64,000 nucleotides of DNA from Phytophthora colocasiae (GCA_018806915.1 JAGKQI010000028.1:682001-746000), one strand, 5' to 3'. Counted from the stretch's first letter, positions 10,879 through 20,622 are shown. Numbers and translations: made by a program. The notes: generated by a model from the letters alone, not told the origin.

Positions 10879-11932
10879 TCCCTGCACGAGGAGTGCTGCG
10901 GTCAGCCACAGCACTCGGAGCTTCGCGTGGCACAATACGACCACGGAGCTCCTTGATGTGATCGGGTACACGGACGACCGTGTACCCCAGGAGATCACTT
11001 TCGGTGAGGCGTGTTGCCAAGGGTGGGCAACACGGACAGGGTGTGCCAAAGGGAACGGCACATGGGATCCCCGCTTCCATGGACTGATCATGGAGGCGTT
11101 CACACTTACCACGCGTAGTGTAAGTGTAGTAGCGATCGCGAGCCGCAGCAACGCGATCGCGATATGCCTTCGGGTCTTTGTTGAAGTTATCAACAAAGGC
11201 GTTCCACGACTGACAAAGTGCCTGCCACTCGGGCACTTTACTCTTGCGCGAAGTCTTCTTCGCTGCATAGTATCGGAGCTCATGGAAGAGCCCGATATAG
11301 TAGTCGCGTCTTTGAGTCTCGGACTCAAAGACAATCTCAGCGGCGACGTCGTCGTCGTTGATACTGTTGCATGAGTACAACAGTATCGGGTTCGGTGGTG
11401 AACTAGCACCGAACCGGTCATGGATTTCTGCCTCAGTAGGCATCCATGGTGTGCGCACTGGCGGATCAGTGCGCGGGGCAGTGAGCGCCCTCGACATGGG
11501 GGACGCTTCATCATCACTGCGCGGACGCTTCGAGCTTGAAGCGTCCGAGGCCTCATCACGAGGTCGTCGAGATCCCACGGGTGGGTCTGACGTGTCTTCG
11601 GACGAAGACACGGGAGCGGGAGCCTTGACATCAACCTCCCCCTCCTCGACATCCTCCTCGTAGTCGAGGATGTCTTCGTAGTCCTCTCCAAAGAGTTCTT
11701 TGAGAGGGACAGCAGGATTCTTAATCTCTGCTAGAGAAGAAGACTTCTTCTTCTTCTCATGCTTCTCCTTATGGAGAGCATGGTACTTGGTGACAGAGAG
11801 CTTCTCTGTCGGGCCGCTGGAAGCAGCAGTGCTAGTGAGCACTGCTGAGGTCGTTGTTCCTGCTGCAGAGGCAGCAGGTGAGGCTTGCGCGTCCGCAGTA
11901 GCGGACGGAGACGTGGGCGTTGGCGAGTCCAT
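10385..11932 (-). CDS. Antisense ORF of element B: charged, coiled-coil protein of unknown function
   Basis: An uninterrupted 515-residue ORF runs opposite to pol. The open frame extends to 12187, but the ATG at 11930-11932 (MDSPTPTSPS...) is preferred because the stretch before it enters the LTR candidate. The N-terminal 50 residues are Ala/Ser/Thr-rich, followed by a Lys-rich patch (HKEKHEKKKK), an acidic stretch (EEDVEEGEVD) and an NLS-like RPRDEASDASSSKRPR. A central basic, aromatic, possibly helical region holds ELRYYAAKKTSRKSK, followed by a Cys cluster (GTPCPCCPP). A C-terminal coiled coil (EIAALKQEVRVLRAEV) ends the protein. The last 165 codons overlap the chromodomain ORF on the other strand. 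No CCHC knuckle or catalytic motif was seen. Antisense ORFs are known in some plant Gypsy elements; function here is unknown. Confidence 0.7.
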   Translation of the reverse strand: MDSPTPTSPSATADAQASPAASAAGTTTSAVLTSTAASSGPTEKLSVTKYHALHKEKHEKKKKSSSLAEIKNPAVPLKELFGEDYEDILDYEEDVEEGEVDVKAPAPVSSSEDTSDPPVGSRRPRDEASDASSSKRPRSDDEASPMSRALTAPRTDPPVRTPWMPTEAEIHDRFGASSPPNPILLYSCNSINDDDVAAEIVFESETQRRDYYIGLFHELRYYAAKKTSRKSKVPEWQALCQSWNAFVDNFNKDPKAYRDRVAAARDRYYTYTTRGKCERLHDQSMEAGIPCAVPFGTPCPCCPPLATRLTESDLLGYTVVRVPDHIKELRGRIVPREAPSAVADRSTPRAGITPASYGGLRTPSPFPERPPSGRSAAPMYLDGEEILSNEYENEHLESSFSYEPRSAPQSSGSLHARRATAAKGVGTLPPHGQRYDHDDRALHDRVAALEQTQSAEIAALKQEVRVLRAEVCEAAQTASNLSSGLGTRVNQLIDRVDGLEKAFQASRTPQSDYQP

Positions 11933-12020
11933 TGCGAAATGAACTCGGGTTTCTCTTGGGAACTTGACGGTCTTGTCAAGTTCTGTTGATTGACGTATCG
12001 AGACCGATACGTCGAATCTT

Positions 12021-12280
12021 AACGGGGGGGATGGTGTAACTGGGTTACACGTACAAGTGGTTGTACCACTTGTAACTCTAACAGTTAGGATAACTGTTAG
12101 AGGTTGGAAATGGGCCTCAGACCTTGGTGTGCTGTACACACCAATGGATACATGGGCGAACCACATTATTGGGTGGTTCGTGTGCATTTATGCATATTAT
12201 TGGTAGAAAGTAACGGATTTCTACCAATCACTGAGCAGAGTTTCTGCCAACCACACGTTGGCAGACCCTTTAGAAATAGA
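12021..12280 (+). repeat. Polypurine tract and 3' LTR candidate of element B
   Basis: A G-rich purine tract at 12021-12034 precedes TGTAACTGGGTTACAC at 12035, as expected for plus-strand priming next to a 3' LTR. The following 240 bp consist almost wholly of short hairpins: 12053-12060/12066-12073 (8 bp), 12076-12087/12091-12102 (12 bp, 3-nt loop), and others down to tctgccaacc/gttggcaga near 12243-12265. The end of the LTR and a matching 5' copy were not found. Confidence 0.5.
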
Positions 12281-12484
12281 TAACAAACAGTTTTAGGAGG
12301 TCCATAATTGGCTTATGCCAAATTCAATAACAGTTCTCATTTTACGGTATTTTGCAGTTTAATGTAGTTATATTTGATTTAATTATACTTATTTAAATAA
12401 GTATACTTAAATTAAGTCTATTCTAATTGCACGCTTCCTCATACACGTAAGTGCACGTGTACGTCACCTAATAGGTCTAGGTAG
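12281..12484. other. AT-rich spacer with a 22-bp perfect palindrome
   Basis: No gene is visible. The sequence is AT-rich and includes a perfect palindrome at 12384-12405 (tatacttattt/aaataagtata, no spacer). It may be LTR tail or flanking DNA. Confidence 0.5.
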
Positions 12485-13588
12485 ACCCATTACAAGTATC
12501 CCGACCTCTACCTCTCGCACTACCGTTTCTGGATGAGACACCGCTCCGTCTTCTTCGACTGCGCGCTCTACGCGCCCACCGACAAGGCCGGCGCCCGGCG
12601 CAAACAGAAATCCGCCGCCGTTCAAGCTCGGCTTCGCTTCATCAGCAAGAACATCGAGACTTTCGGCTACTACGACTTCCTCCTCGACCGACTTGAGGAC
12701 GGCACTCACGACACGCTCATGTGGTACGGGGGCAAGGCCGCCACTCACTCAGCTGCAGCCGCCAAGGCCCAGTCCGACTCCTCCGCTCCAGCTCAATCCG
12801 ACCTCGCAACACTCTTCCGCCGTGACCGTTCGCGTTATGAGCGTACCGTCGCCCGCGCCCTCGACCCTCTCTCCGTGGACGAAGACGGCTTCTCTTCCGT
12901 TCCTGATCTCCTCGAGCAGACTCAAGCACTGGACCCCACTCGCCGACCCCATCTCCGCCTCTCCGACGTTGCCTTGGCTCGCATCGTGCTTGACGTCAAC
13001 GGAGGATCTCCTCCGACCGCAAGTTGGGTCGGCAACCGGTCCAGCGGCGTCTGGAAGCGCCTCCTCTCCGACCGTACCCTCCGTCCCGTCCAGATCGACG
13101 TGGCCAAGCGCGTCCTGAATGGCACGCACACCGTGGACTTCGACGACAAGCCGTTCAAGCTCTCCGATCAAGGTGACGACGACTCCGATTACGAAGACGA
13201 AGACACGGGAGCGCCCACAATTCTTCCTCCGTCCCCGCCCATCGACGGAGCTTACTCAGTTGAAGACTCCGACCAAGAAGAAGGCTCCGACGAAGAACAA
13301 GAGGACCCTTCCCAAGAAGACGAAGAAGAAGACGAAGAAGGAGATAAGGAGACAAGCGACGGCCCCGACGACGACAAGTCCAGCGATTACCACGGCTCCG
13401 ACGAAGACAAGCCCCGCTCCACCAAGAAGGACGACAAGTCCAAGAAGACTTCCCCTGACAAGAAGGAAGACAAGCCCAAGGAGTCGTCCCCCGAAGACAA
13501 GAAGCCCTCGTCCGAGTCGAAGAAGACGGGCGGCTCACCATCTAACACCACCGCCGCTTCCCCCGCAGCCTCGCCTCCCACCAAGTAA
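12485..13588 (+). pseudogene. Acidic-tailed ORF of unknown function, probably lacking its N-terminus
   Basis: The first ATG is at 12533, giving 351 residues, but the frame is open back to a stop at 12482-12484 and the preceding codons read like protein (YPDLYLSHYRFW), so the start is probably lost. The first 200 residues are mixed and globular-looking (RRDRSRYERTVARALDPLS, VGNRSSGVWKRLLSDRTLR). From about residue 220 the protein is extremely acidic, then Lys/Ser/Pro-rich (KKDDKSKKTSPDKKEDK). I recognise no domain. It lies between two retroelements and converges on the 3' end of element C pol, the layout of the antisense ORFs in A and B, so it may be an element-borne ORF. It could also be a host gene fragment. 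Confidence 0.5.
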
Positions 13589-13771
13589 CATCTACATTTC
13601 GCGCGCGCCATTCAGCTCTCTCTCTTTTCGGGTTTCTTTTTCATAACAGCGCGTCACTAATCTCTTAATCCAACATGCAATTCCACCTTCCAACCGTTCC
13701 CCTCAAGCGTTCTGTTCTCTTCATCGCCCTTAGCTTCCATTTAACGTTGGGTATTGCAAGTGTGAGGCCTG
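13589..13771. other. Spacer between the acidic-tailed ORF and element C
   Basis: This 183-bp spacer separates two convergent ORFs. It is pyrimidine-rich on the plus strand (ctctctcttttcgggtttc). No LTR boundary or terminator was recognised. Confidence 0.4.
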
Positions 13772-15939
13772 CTAAGCCAGCAGTAAGTCGTCTTCGTTGG
13801 CTTCAGCATTAGCCTCCTCCAACCGAGGACTCCGGCGCCACTCTGGCAAACCCTTCTTTCTTCGTTCAGCCTGCTCATAGGCGTCCACTAGGGGGCGGTA
13901 CTCAGGCATGAGTTCCGACCTAGGGACCCAAAACGTCTCGTAGCTCGCCGTCAACACCAAGTACTCGACCACTCTGTCCACTGTACGCTTTGCCACCACT
14001 TCGAGTAACGGAGAGTCTACCCCTGCGAGAACTGTATCGCTCCCGGCGACAGTTAATCGTTCCGTGAAACTAGAAAGGGGCAAATCTTCTTCCTCCAACG
14101 GTCCGTTCTCCGCAGGTTCTCGTCCCCTCCTATCCCTTCGGGGACCTCGTCCAGGAACAGACGCGTCCACTTGCCACGGTACTTCTTCATGCGGTTTACA
14201 TTGACCGTGACTACCCGGCTCGGATGTGTAGGAATAGCTACCCGGTACGCATTGTCATTCACTTTCTCGACAACACGGTACGGTCCGTGCCATGCAAACG
14301 CTAGTTTCTTCGTCGGTGCCTCGCCTCGCTTCGCCCTGAACAACTGAAACACCCACACTGGGTCGCCGTCCTCGTAAACCACCGGCACTTGACCATCTAA
14401 CCGACGCTCGTGACGGTCTTGGGCCTTCACCAACTGACGCTCCACCAGAAGTCGCGAGTCTCTCAGAGAACGGTGGAGTTCCCGACGGTACAGTGCCACC
14501 TCGTCACTTTTCCATTTCTTCCCCAAATTCAAAAATGCCACATCCAAAGGCAACACAGGGTCACGACCATACAACGAGAAGAAAGGAGAGTCGCCCAACG
14601 CCTCATGGTAGGCCGTTCTATAGGCGAATAGCACTCTAGGGAGGTACAGATCCCAGTCCGTCTGTGTCTCGTTGGCATGCATCCTTAGCATACCCAGTAG
14701 TGTTCCGTTAAACCGTTCCACCAACCCCTGAGTCTGGGGATGGTACGCAGCCCCAAACAACTTCTTAATCCCCAAAATCTGGTAGAAGGACTTCGCGATC
14801 TCCGACGTGAAATTCGACCCTTGGTCGCTCAGCAACCGTGACGGCACACCGTGCCGCACGACCACTCCATTAATCATTGCTTCCACAAAAGTCATTGAGT
14901 CCAACCGTTCCACCGCGAACGCTTCCGCCCACCGCGTGAAGTAGTCCACAAACAATAGGATATACTTGTTCCTTCTCTCGGTCCTTGATAACGGCCCCAC
15001 GGCGTCAACCACTAACAGCGAGAACGGCCCGTTAAGGTCCGTTACAGGCATTATTTGCATCTGGCCAGCTCTCCACGGTCTAGCCCCTTTGCCGCTCCCA
15101 CAAGTATTGCATTCCCGCACGTATTCCGCTACGTCCTTCCTCCATCCCGGCCAGAACGCATGTCTCCTCACCTTCTCTAGCGTTTTCGTCAGGCCCAAGT
15201 GTGACGACAAGACGTCCGCATGACAGTAGTGGAGGACGGTTTCCATGTAAGGCACGGGGACCACCGGCACGGTCAACGACCGTGCTGGCCCCACCCGGGC
15301 GGGTAAGTTAACACGCCGTGTCAACATGCCGTCCTCGACAGCGTATCTAGGCCCCATCTGTACTACACGAGCACGCAGGTACGGATCAAGCGGAAGCGCT
15401 CCGTCCCTCAGGTAGGCCACCAAAGCTCGTACCCACGAAATTTTGTGCTGTTCGGCTACGAACTGGTCGCGGTCCAGACCAAACCTATCCAAAGGAGACC
15501 TCGCGCGTTCTTCATCCCGCTCAACCTCTGTTTCCTCCCTCAACTCCTCGTGCGGCGGATCGTCTACGTGTCCGTCCGCCTGCTCCCCTACGGCCGCTCC
15601 GTCCATTTCATCGAAATCCTGTTCACCGTCCTTCTGCTCACCGTCCTCTGTACCCCCGTAGTCAACATCACCGTCCAATTCATACGGCTCCCCGACTGAA
15701 GGCGGAAGTGCGTCTCCGTCTTCCGGATTCAGCAGGTCCTGCATCGTCAGAGCAGCTACCCGTCCCCTAGGCAGTCTTGAGAGCCCATCCACGTGACCTA
15801 GCGACGCCCCAGGTTTGTGATGAACCTGGAATTGCAGGCTCGACAGCTCCATCGCCCACCGTGCCAACTTAGCGTTCGAGGTACGGTTCCCAGGACTGAA
15901 GATCCACTTCAGTCCCTGGTGAATCCGTGAACAGATCAA
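13772..15939 (-). CDS. Integrase of element C with chromodomain-like C-terminus (one frameshift)
   Basis: The 14053-15939 frame begins in the end of RNase H (HHKPGASLGHVDGLSRLP). It has an intact H2C2 zinc domain (HADVLSSHLG, CNTCGSGK) and a complete catalytic triad: VVDAVGPL (D), LLSDQGSNFTS (D) and GLVERFN (E). The C-terminal segment has WHGPYRVVEKVNDNAYRV. Near 14125 the reading must move into the 13772-14170 frame, which ends with a chromodomain-like region (VEYLVLTASYETFWVPRSEL) and a basic tail. Catalytically the domain looks complete; the tail joint is broken. Without RT the element could only move if supplied in trans. Confidence 0.8.
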
Positions 15940-16991
15940 ACTCGCGCCGATCCAGGTAGCAGCGGAACTTCCTAGTCGCCCACACTACTCCCCAGCACTC
16001 GATCTCAGAGATGCCGTCTTGGTTATTTATCCAGTTTTTTTGCGACCCCGTGAGCAACTTGCTCGCGTAGGAGACGGCACGGTCACGACCGTCCACCTCT
16101 TGCATGAGGCACGCTCCAACAGTGTACCGTGACGAGTCGACATACAGCTTGAACCGCTTCTGACTGTCCGGATACGCCAGAATCGGTGGCTTCATAAGGG
16201 CACGTTTGAGCTGCCTAAAGGCAGACTCACAGTCCTCTGTCCACACGAACGGTGCATCCTTTACCTTCAACCGTTCCAAGGGCGCCGAAATCGAGGCATA
16301 CCCCGGGATGTAGCGTCGAAAGTAGCTAGTCAGTCCGAGAAACGAACGAATCCCATGCAAGTCCACTGTTCTCTTCACGTTCAGCACGGCCTTCACCTTC
16401 TCGGGGTTAGGCAGGACGCCCGAGGGCGTGACGATGTGTCCTAGGAACGCCACTTGGCTCCGTCCCCAGTGACACTTCTTCATTTTGAGCTTGAAGCCTG
16501 CCTCCCTCAACCTCGTCAAGACTTGACGAACGCGTAGCAGGTGCGTCGGGAAGTCCTTGCTGAACACTACGCAATCGTCCAGGTAAACTAGGCATACTCG
16601 CCACTTCAGATCCACTAGAACCGTCTCCATCAACCGTTCGAACGCGGGTACAGCCGGATGCAATGTCCATGGTCGAAAACAACTGGGCACCCCCTAGCAC
16701 GTCCAAAATATCATCGATCAACGGCATCGGGTAACAGTCCTTCACCGTTACTGCGTTCAACTTGCGATAATCTATACAGAATCGGATACCACCATCCAGT
16801 TTCCTTATCATGAGAACGGGGCTTGCCCACGGACTGTTCGATGGACGGATCAGTCCCGCGTCCAAGTACTGCTGTATTTCCGCTTCCATCACTTCTCCTT
16901 CCGCTACGGATACCCGGTACGGTTGCTGTTTGATGGGCCGACTATCGCCCGTGTCAATCTCGAAGTGTAGCAGTTCCGTCCGTCCCTGCAT
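15869..16991 (-). pseudogene. Reverse transcriptase and RNase H of element C, with deletion in the RT palm
   Basis: The RT fingers are intact (LIRPSNSPWASPVLMIRK, FCIDYRKLNAVTVKD) up to FSTMDIASG. The sequence then jumps directly to AFERLMETVLVDLKW in another frame: roughly 40 expected residues, including the conserved segment before the active site, are missing near 16660-16690. After the deletion the catalytic YLDD is present (VYLDDCVVFS), then thumb, connection and RNase H (LYVDSSRYTVGACLMQ, SYASKLLTGSQKNW). A second shift near 15880-15940 joins to the integrase frame. The enzyme is dead in this copy. Confidence 0.85.
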
Positions 16992-17940
16992 CGCCGAAGA
17001 CTCGACAAAAAGGTCACTAAGTTGTCCAGCTCTGCTTCAAATATCCGCTTCTGTTCCTCCGTCAACCTCGACTGCGAAAAGTCAGCCTTGACCGTGGCTT
17101 TGTCAGGCGGCACTTCCGGCCGAGACTTCCGTTCCTTCTCAGCAATCTGATCTCCAGGCGCTCCTGTCGCGGACTGCACTCGGTCGTCCGTTTCCGTTGT
17201 CTCCGGGTTCCTCGGTACTGCTCCGTCCTTCGTCTGCATCTGGCCGAAGGCCGACTCCGGAACGACCGAAGTGCACGCCACCGGCGTACCACGGCGAATC
17301 CACCGTTCCTCGGTAGATGCGTTACAGACTTCAACTATGACTTGACTGTCCTCCACCGTACACAACGAGTACGCCACACACAGCGAGGGGGAAGGGATAC
17401 AGCGCCTTCAATGAGCACCGTAGCCTTCTCCTCCGGTGTCCCTACCAACTTTGCCATGACTAAAGCTTGTCCTTTAGGCGGCAGGAGTATTGACTTCACC
17501 ATCGTCGCCATGTAAGCGTCCTGCACGACCATACCTCCAAGGGGCAACACCTCGCCTGAGTCTTTAAGCAAGAGCTGACGCTCAGCCACATCAATGACCG
17601 CTCCGAACGCTCCAAGAGCGTCTACCCCCAGGATGGCGTCCACATGCAACTGATCCGCGACTACCAAACTCAGCGAAATCTCTGCACTTCCCATTCGTAA
17701 CGACAAACTCGCCCACCCGCGGATCTTTAACAGATGTCCGGAGGAGCTCTTAACCGATCCTTCGTACGGCTTCAGCGTCTTCGTTGACCGTCCTAGCCGC
17801 TTCAGCACGCGGCTATCTACCAAACTCAGTGTAGCTCCAGTATCCACGAGTAAACGAGAAGGCAAACACTCAATAAATCCACTTGATAACGCTTCGAAGT
17901 TCCCAACAGCACACACCACGCGTCGACCGTCTTCAACCAC
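16904..17940 (-). pseudogene. Retropepsin and protease-RT linker of element C
   Basis: The aspartic protease active site reads LLVDTGATLSLVDS at about 17820-17860, followed by a hydrophobic segment (ISLSLVVADQLHVDAILGVDALG) in which ILGVD corresponds to the conserved hydrophobic-Gly motif of retropepsins. The frame changes between 17335 and 17377, and the linker continues to 16904 with LTEEQKRIFEAELDNL, which leads into RT. Retropepsin cleaves the Gag-Pol precursor in particles. The shift means it cannot be made as one chain from this copy. Confidence 0.7.
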
Positions 17941-17949
17941 CGTGCAGAC

Positions 17950-19564
17950 TTATATTTCATCCATGTCTCCCTCCGACACGCCGAACCCGTCCGGCATTTC
18001 CACCGTGACAACCTCAACAAGGCCCGGGCGAGGGGGAGGCGCAACCGTTCCAGGCGGCGGCCCCACCACGTCCACATAGCTTACCACATCTTCATCACTC
18101 AGCAACAGTTCAGCATTCATCAACACCTCCGCGTACGGTCTAAACATGGCCTCGAAGTCAATCTCGGGCCGCTGCCGACCTCGTCTCTTAGCAGCAATCG
18201 CCGGGTCCTCTCTTACTTCCCTCCGTTCTATCAGTTTCTCCCAAATGATCGTCGCGTTCTTGTCGTAATATTCCAGAGTCGTCGCCTCCAACCGTCCCCA
18301 ATCCAAATTCCGAACGCTCCTGGAGGCAGCGACTTCCTTCGCTAGTTTCTCCAGTTTGATCAGGTCCGCCTTCGGAACTTTATCACGCAACGGAGTGATT
18401 TCCTGTTGGAACGCTTCCTTCAGGAACAAGTACACTGCACGTTGGACCACGGTCCTCGCCAAGGTAGGTAAAACGACGACACGGTTCCTCAGGACGGACT
18501 CCGGCTTCGTAGCAACAGTCCCTGCGCACGGATTTGAAATCGCGGTTAGCACGCTTGGCCTCTTCGGTCTTCTCGAGCGTCTCGCGGAACCATCCCTGCC
18601 AGTACTCAGGCGAATCGGCGCCATCTGGGGAAGCTCGCCGAGTACGCTCGACTACTTCGAGCGGGACGTCCAACAGAGAGGACAGTTCCTCAGTAGAGGG
18701 CTCTCGTAAAGATGCTGCGTTCAACCGTATCCGTTCCATAGTATCAGCTTCATCCAAAGGGTGCAAACGATCCTCAATTTCTTTTTCGTATTCTTCTGAC
18801 TCGCTGAAAATCTCCGTTCCATCCAGGTCACCAAGTGCCCTCTCACGATCCCTAGACTCGAGAACCTCAAGCTCCGCGTCCGTGAACAAGCAGTCGTTAG
18901 GGTCTTCCGCGGGTGACACGACGACCGCTCCGCCCCCTAACTCTGCCCGTTCCGTTACTGAATCCGCTCGCTCCTCCTCAACTTCAGCACCAGGGGCGTC
19001 GAAGATGTCGAACGACAACTCCTCCTCCGACAGCTCGCCATCCCCGAGCACTTCCTCTTCCAGTAGGCCGTCATCGACAGCCTCTTCCAGCGTGTAGGCG
19101 GGCTCCGCCAACTCGCGAGTGGCTTTATTGCCCGCATCTACCTCATCGACGAACCGCACTGTCTTCCTTCGACGCTCACCGTTCTCTTCCTCAGGGGCAT
19201 CTTCCTTTCTTTCCGCTCCTTTTTCTTCAATCTTCTTTTTCTTCTTTTGTCTCTTTTTCTCAGCATTCCGCGCGGTCTTCACCGTCCCTCGCGGCTTCTT
19301 CTTTTCCTTCTTTTTCTCGTTCATCTCACTCTCCTTCACCACGGCAACCGTCTTCTCTTTCCCGAATTCCTCCTCAGCACGGTCACCGTTCGAGCCATTC
19401 GCCAGACAAGAGGAAGGAGTGGCTCGCTCCTCCCCTTCCTCACGTCCCCCCGTCAATTCCGAGGGGCCGCAGGCTGGGCCGCAGATCCAGCTGCCAATCC
19501 TTTCAAGGCAGCGATCGTCGGACACTGGGCCACTGGATGACCGTACTCTCCACAGAAGTAACAC
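17950..19564 (-). pseudogene. Gag-Pol linker region of element C (two overlapping frames)
   Basis: Two open pieces overlap. One (18383-19564) has a Lys/Glu-rich stretch (EKKRQKKKKKIEEKG), then a strongly acidic segment, and a helical part ending in SPEYWQGWFRETLEKTEEAKRAN. The second (17950-18624) continues it after a shift near 18480-18620: VYLFLKEAFQQEI, RNLDWGRLEATTLEYYDKNA and FEAMFRPYAEVLMNAELLLS. I recognise no enzyme domain. By position it lies between the zinc knuckles and the protease. The start codons reported for these pieces are not meaningful; the pieces are parts of one broken polyprotein. Confidence 0.55.
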
Positions 19565-20385
19565 CGGAACCCTTGAGCGTTCGCGGGAGCTCCGTTCCGT
19601 CCTCCTAGTTGACCTCCATTATAGGGGAGCTCACACTCAGCTGCAATGTGACCATACTGATTACACCTCCGGCAAGTCATCGTCCTTCTCATACATGTAG
19701 CACGACCATGTCCCTTGTAGTAACATCGGCCACACACCGGTTCACCTTCCTGCGTACGGGTATCTTCAGCCATCCTGATCCCACGATAGCTTCTTTTTCC
19801 GTCCCCAGTCGCAGGAGCGTTCCCTGCGGTAGTGGCAGCTACGGTCGACGACCGTCCTCGAGGTGACGAAGGTCGGGCCTTGCGCACGTCCATGAGTTGC
19901 TGTTGCCAAAGTTGCTGCTGGGCCATGAACGTCTGTAACTGTTGAGTCAATGCGTCCACTGCGGACGACGAATGACCGTTCCTGTTACTCTCAGGAGCTC
20001 CGTCCGAGAACTCCTCGTCTTCCTCACTGGGCCTGTGCATATCCTTCGACATCAACCACTCACACGCCTCGGGAATGTCGCGGGCCGGGCTAGAATCCAA
20101 GGCAGCCAGCATCCGACGGTTCCTGAGACCTCGACGGAACAGTTTGTACCGCATCTGCGGGTTCGGATAGTCGAGCGAGTCGCACAAGTCCGTGACTCGA
20201 TCGCCCCACTCTTCCACCGATTCACCTCTCTGTCTCTTAGTAGTATGCAACCGATCCCAAAGCTCGTCAGCCGTCCTACTCAGGAATTGGTTGTGAAAGC
20301 GAACCCTGAGGGTGGCGAACGTTTTGATCCTGGAGTTGCTCCACCACCGTTCCGCCTCTCTTCTTTTGGGTGCTGCGCGTCTCTT
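19453..20385 (-). CDS. Gag of element C with three CCHC/CCHC-like zinc knuckles (partial)
   Basis: A capsid-like region in the same frame can be followed upstream from 20250 to about 20385 (RIKTFATLRVRFHNQFLSR and LWDRLHTTKRQRGE), but no clear ATG is seen, so the N-terminus is probably missing or uses another exon. The capsid tail includes WGDRVTDLCDSLDYPNP. Three Cys/His knuckles follow: CGRCYYKGHGRATC, CRRCNQYGHIAAEC and CYFCGEYGHPVAQC. They would bind the RNA genome in particles. The ORF stops at 19453, just inside the start of the next frame, so a programmed shift or an indel joins Gag to the following ORF. Confidence 0.75.
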   Translation of the reverse strand, partial: KRRAAPKRREAERWWSNSRIKTFATLRVRFHNQFLSRTADELWDRLHTTKRQRGESVEEWGDRVTDLCDSLDYPNPQMRYKLFRRGLRNRRMLAALDSSPARDIPEACEWLMSKDMHRPSEEDEEFSDGAPESNRNGHSSSAVDALTQQLQTFMAQQQLWQQQLMDVRKARPSSPRGRSSTVAATTAGNAPATGDGKRSYRGIRMAEDTRTQEGEPVCGRCYYKGHGRATCMRRTMTCRRCNQYGHIAAECELPYNGGQLGGRNGAPANAQGFRCYFCGEYGHPVAQCPTIAALKGLAAGSAAQPAAPRN

Positions 20386-20426
20386 TTACGGGTGTTTCTA
20401 GACGCATCGCGCTAGCGGTTAGGTAT

Positions 20427-20622
20427 AGGTATATCGCCAATCGTATAGGGTCACCTAACAGATTTGAAAGGTGCGTTATACTTGCTTCTACTATTGCAGC
20501 ATACCTTTCTAAACCGATAACAGGTATATCGCCAATCGTATTCTATTGAGTCACCTACCAGATTTGAAAGGTACGTTAAACTTGCTTCTAGTATTGGAGC
20601 ATACCTTTCTAAACCGATAACA
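20427..20622. repeat. Tandem duplication, two copies of about 95-99 bp
   Basis: Copy 1 (20427-20521) and copy 2 (20522-20622) both run from aggtatatcgccaatcgtat to aaaccgataaca, differing at a handful of bases and by a 5-6 bp indel. They lie between the 5' end of element C Gag and the MFS gene. They may be part of the 5' LTR/leader of element C or promoter DNA of the transporter gene; sequence alone does not decide. Confidence 0.85.

Larger units (their letters stand above)
6703..12280 (+). mobile_element. Element B: Ty3/Gypsy-type element with hairpin-dense sequence and an antisense ORF
   Basis: Plus-strand pol (RT, RNase H, integrase, chromodomain) spans 6901-10878 and a long ORF on the minus strand spans 10385-11932. 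Gag and protease were not found upstream of RT, so the 5' half is deleted or the copy is a rearranged derivative. A purine tract (aacgggggggatgg) at 12021-12034 followed by TGTAAC looks like the polypurine tract and the start of the 3' LTR. The whole element, coding or not, carries closely spaced perfect inverted repeats of 7-12 bp. Exact ends are uncertain. Confidence 0.8.
13772..20400 (-). mobile_element. Element C: Ty3/Gypsy-type retrotransposon of a second lineage, frameshifted
   Basis: The minus strand holds Gag with three zinc knuckles, a long acidic/basic region, retropepsin, RT, RNase H, integrase and a C-terminal chromodomain-like part, in Ty3/Gypsy order. The protein sequence is clearly different from elements A and B (for example YHPQTQGLVERFN in integrase), and codon use is C-rich. 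Integrase is well preserved; RT has an internal deletion and several joints are out of frame. LTRs were not identified. The 13589-13771 spacer on the left and 20401-20899 on the right do not show a shared terminal repeat by eye. Confidence 0.85.

Noticed and set aside
10561..11691. 376-codon second minus-strand frame inside the antisense ORF of element B
   Set aside because: Arg/Ser-rich shadow frame lying wholly within the longer, more structured ORF.
18534..19700. Ser- and Pro-rich plus-strand ORFs opposite the element C linker
   Set aside because: Low-complexity shadows of the Glu/Lys-rich minus-strand frames.
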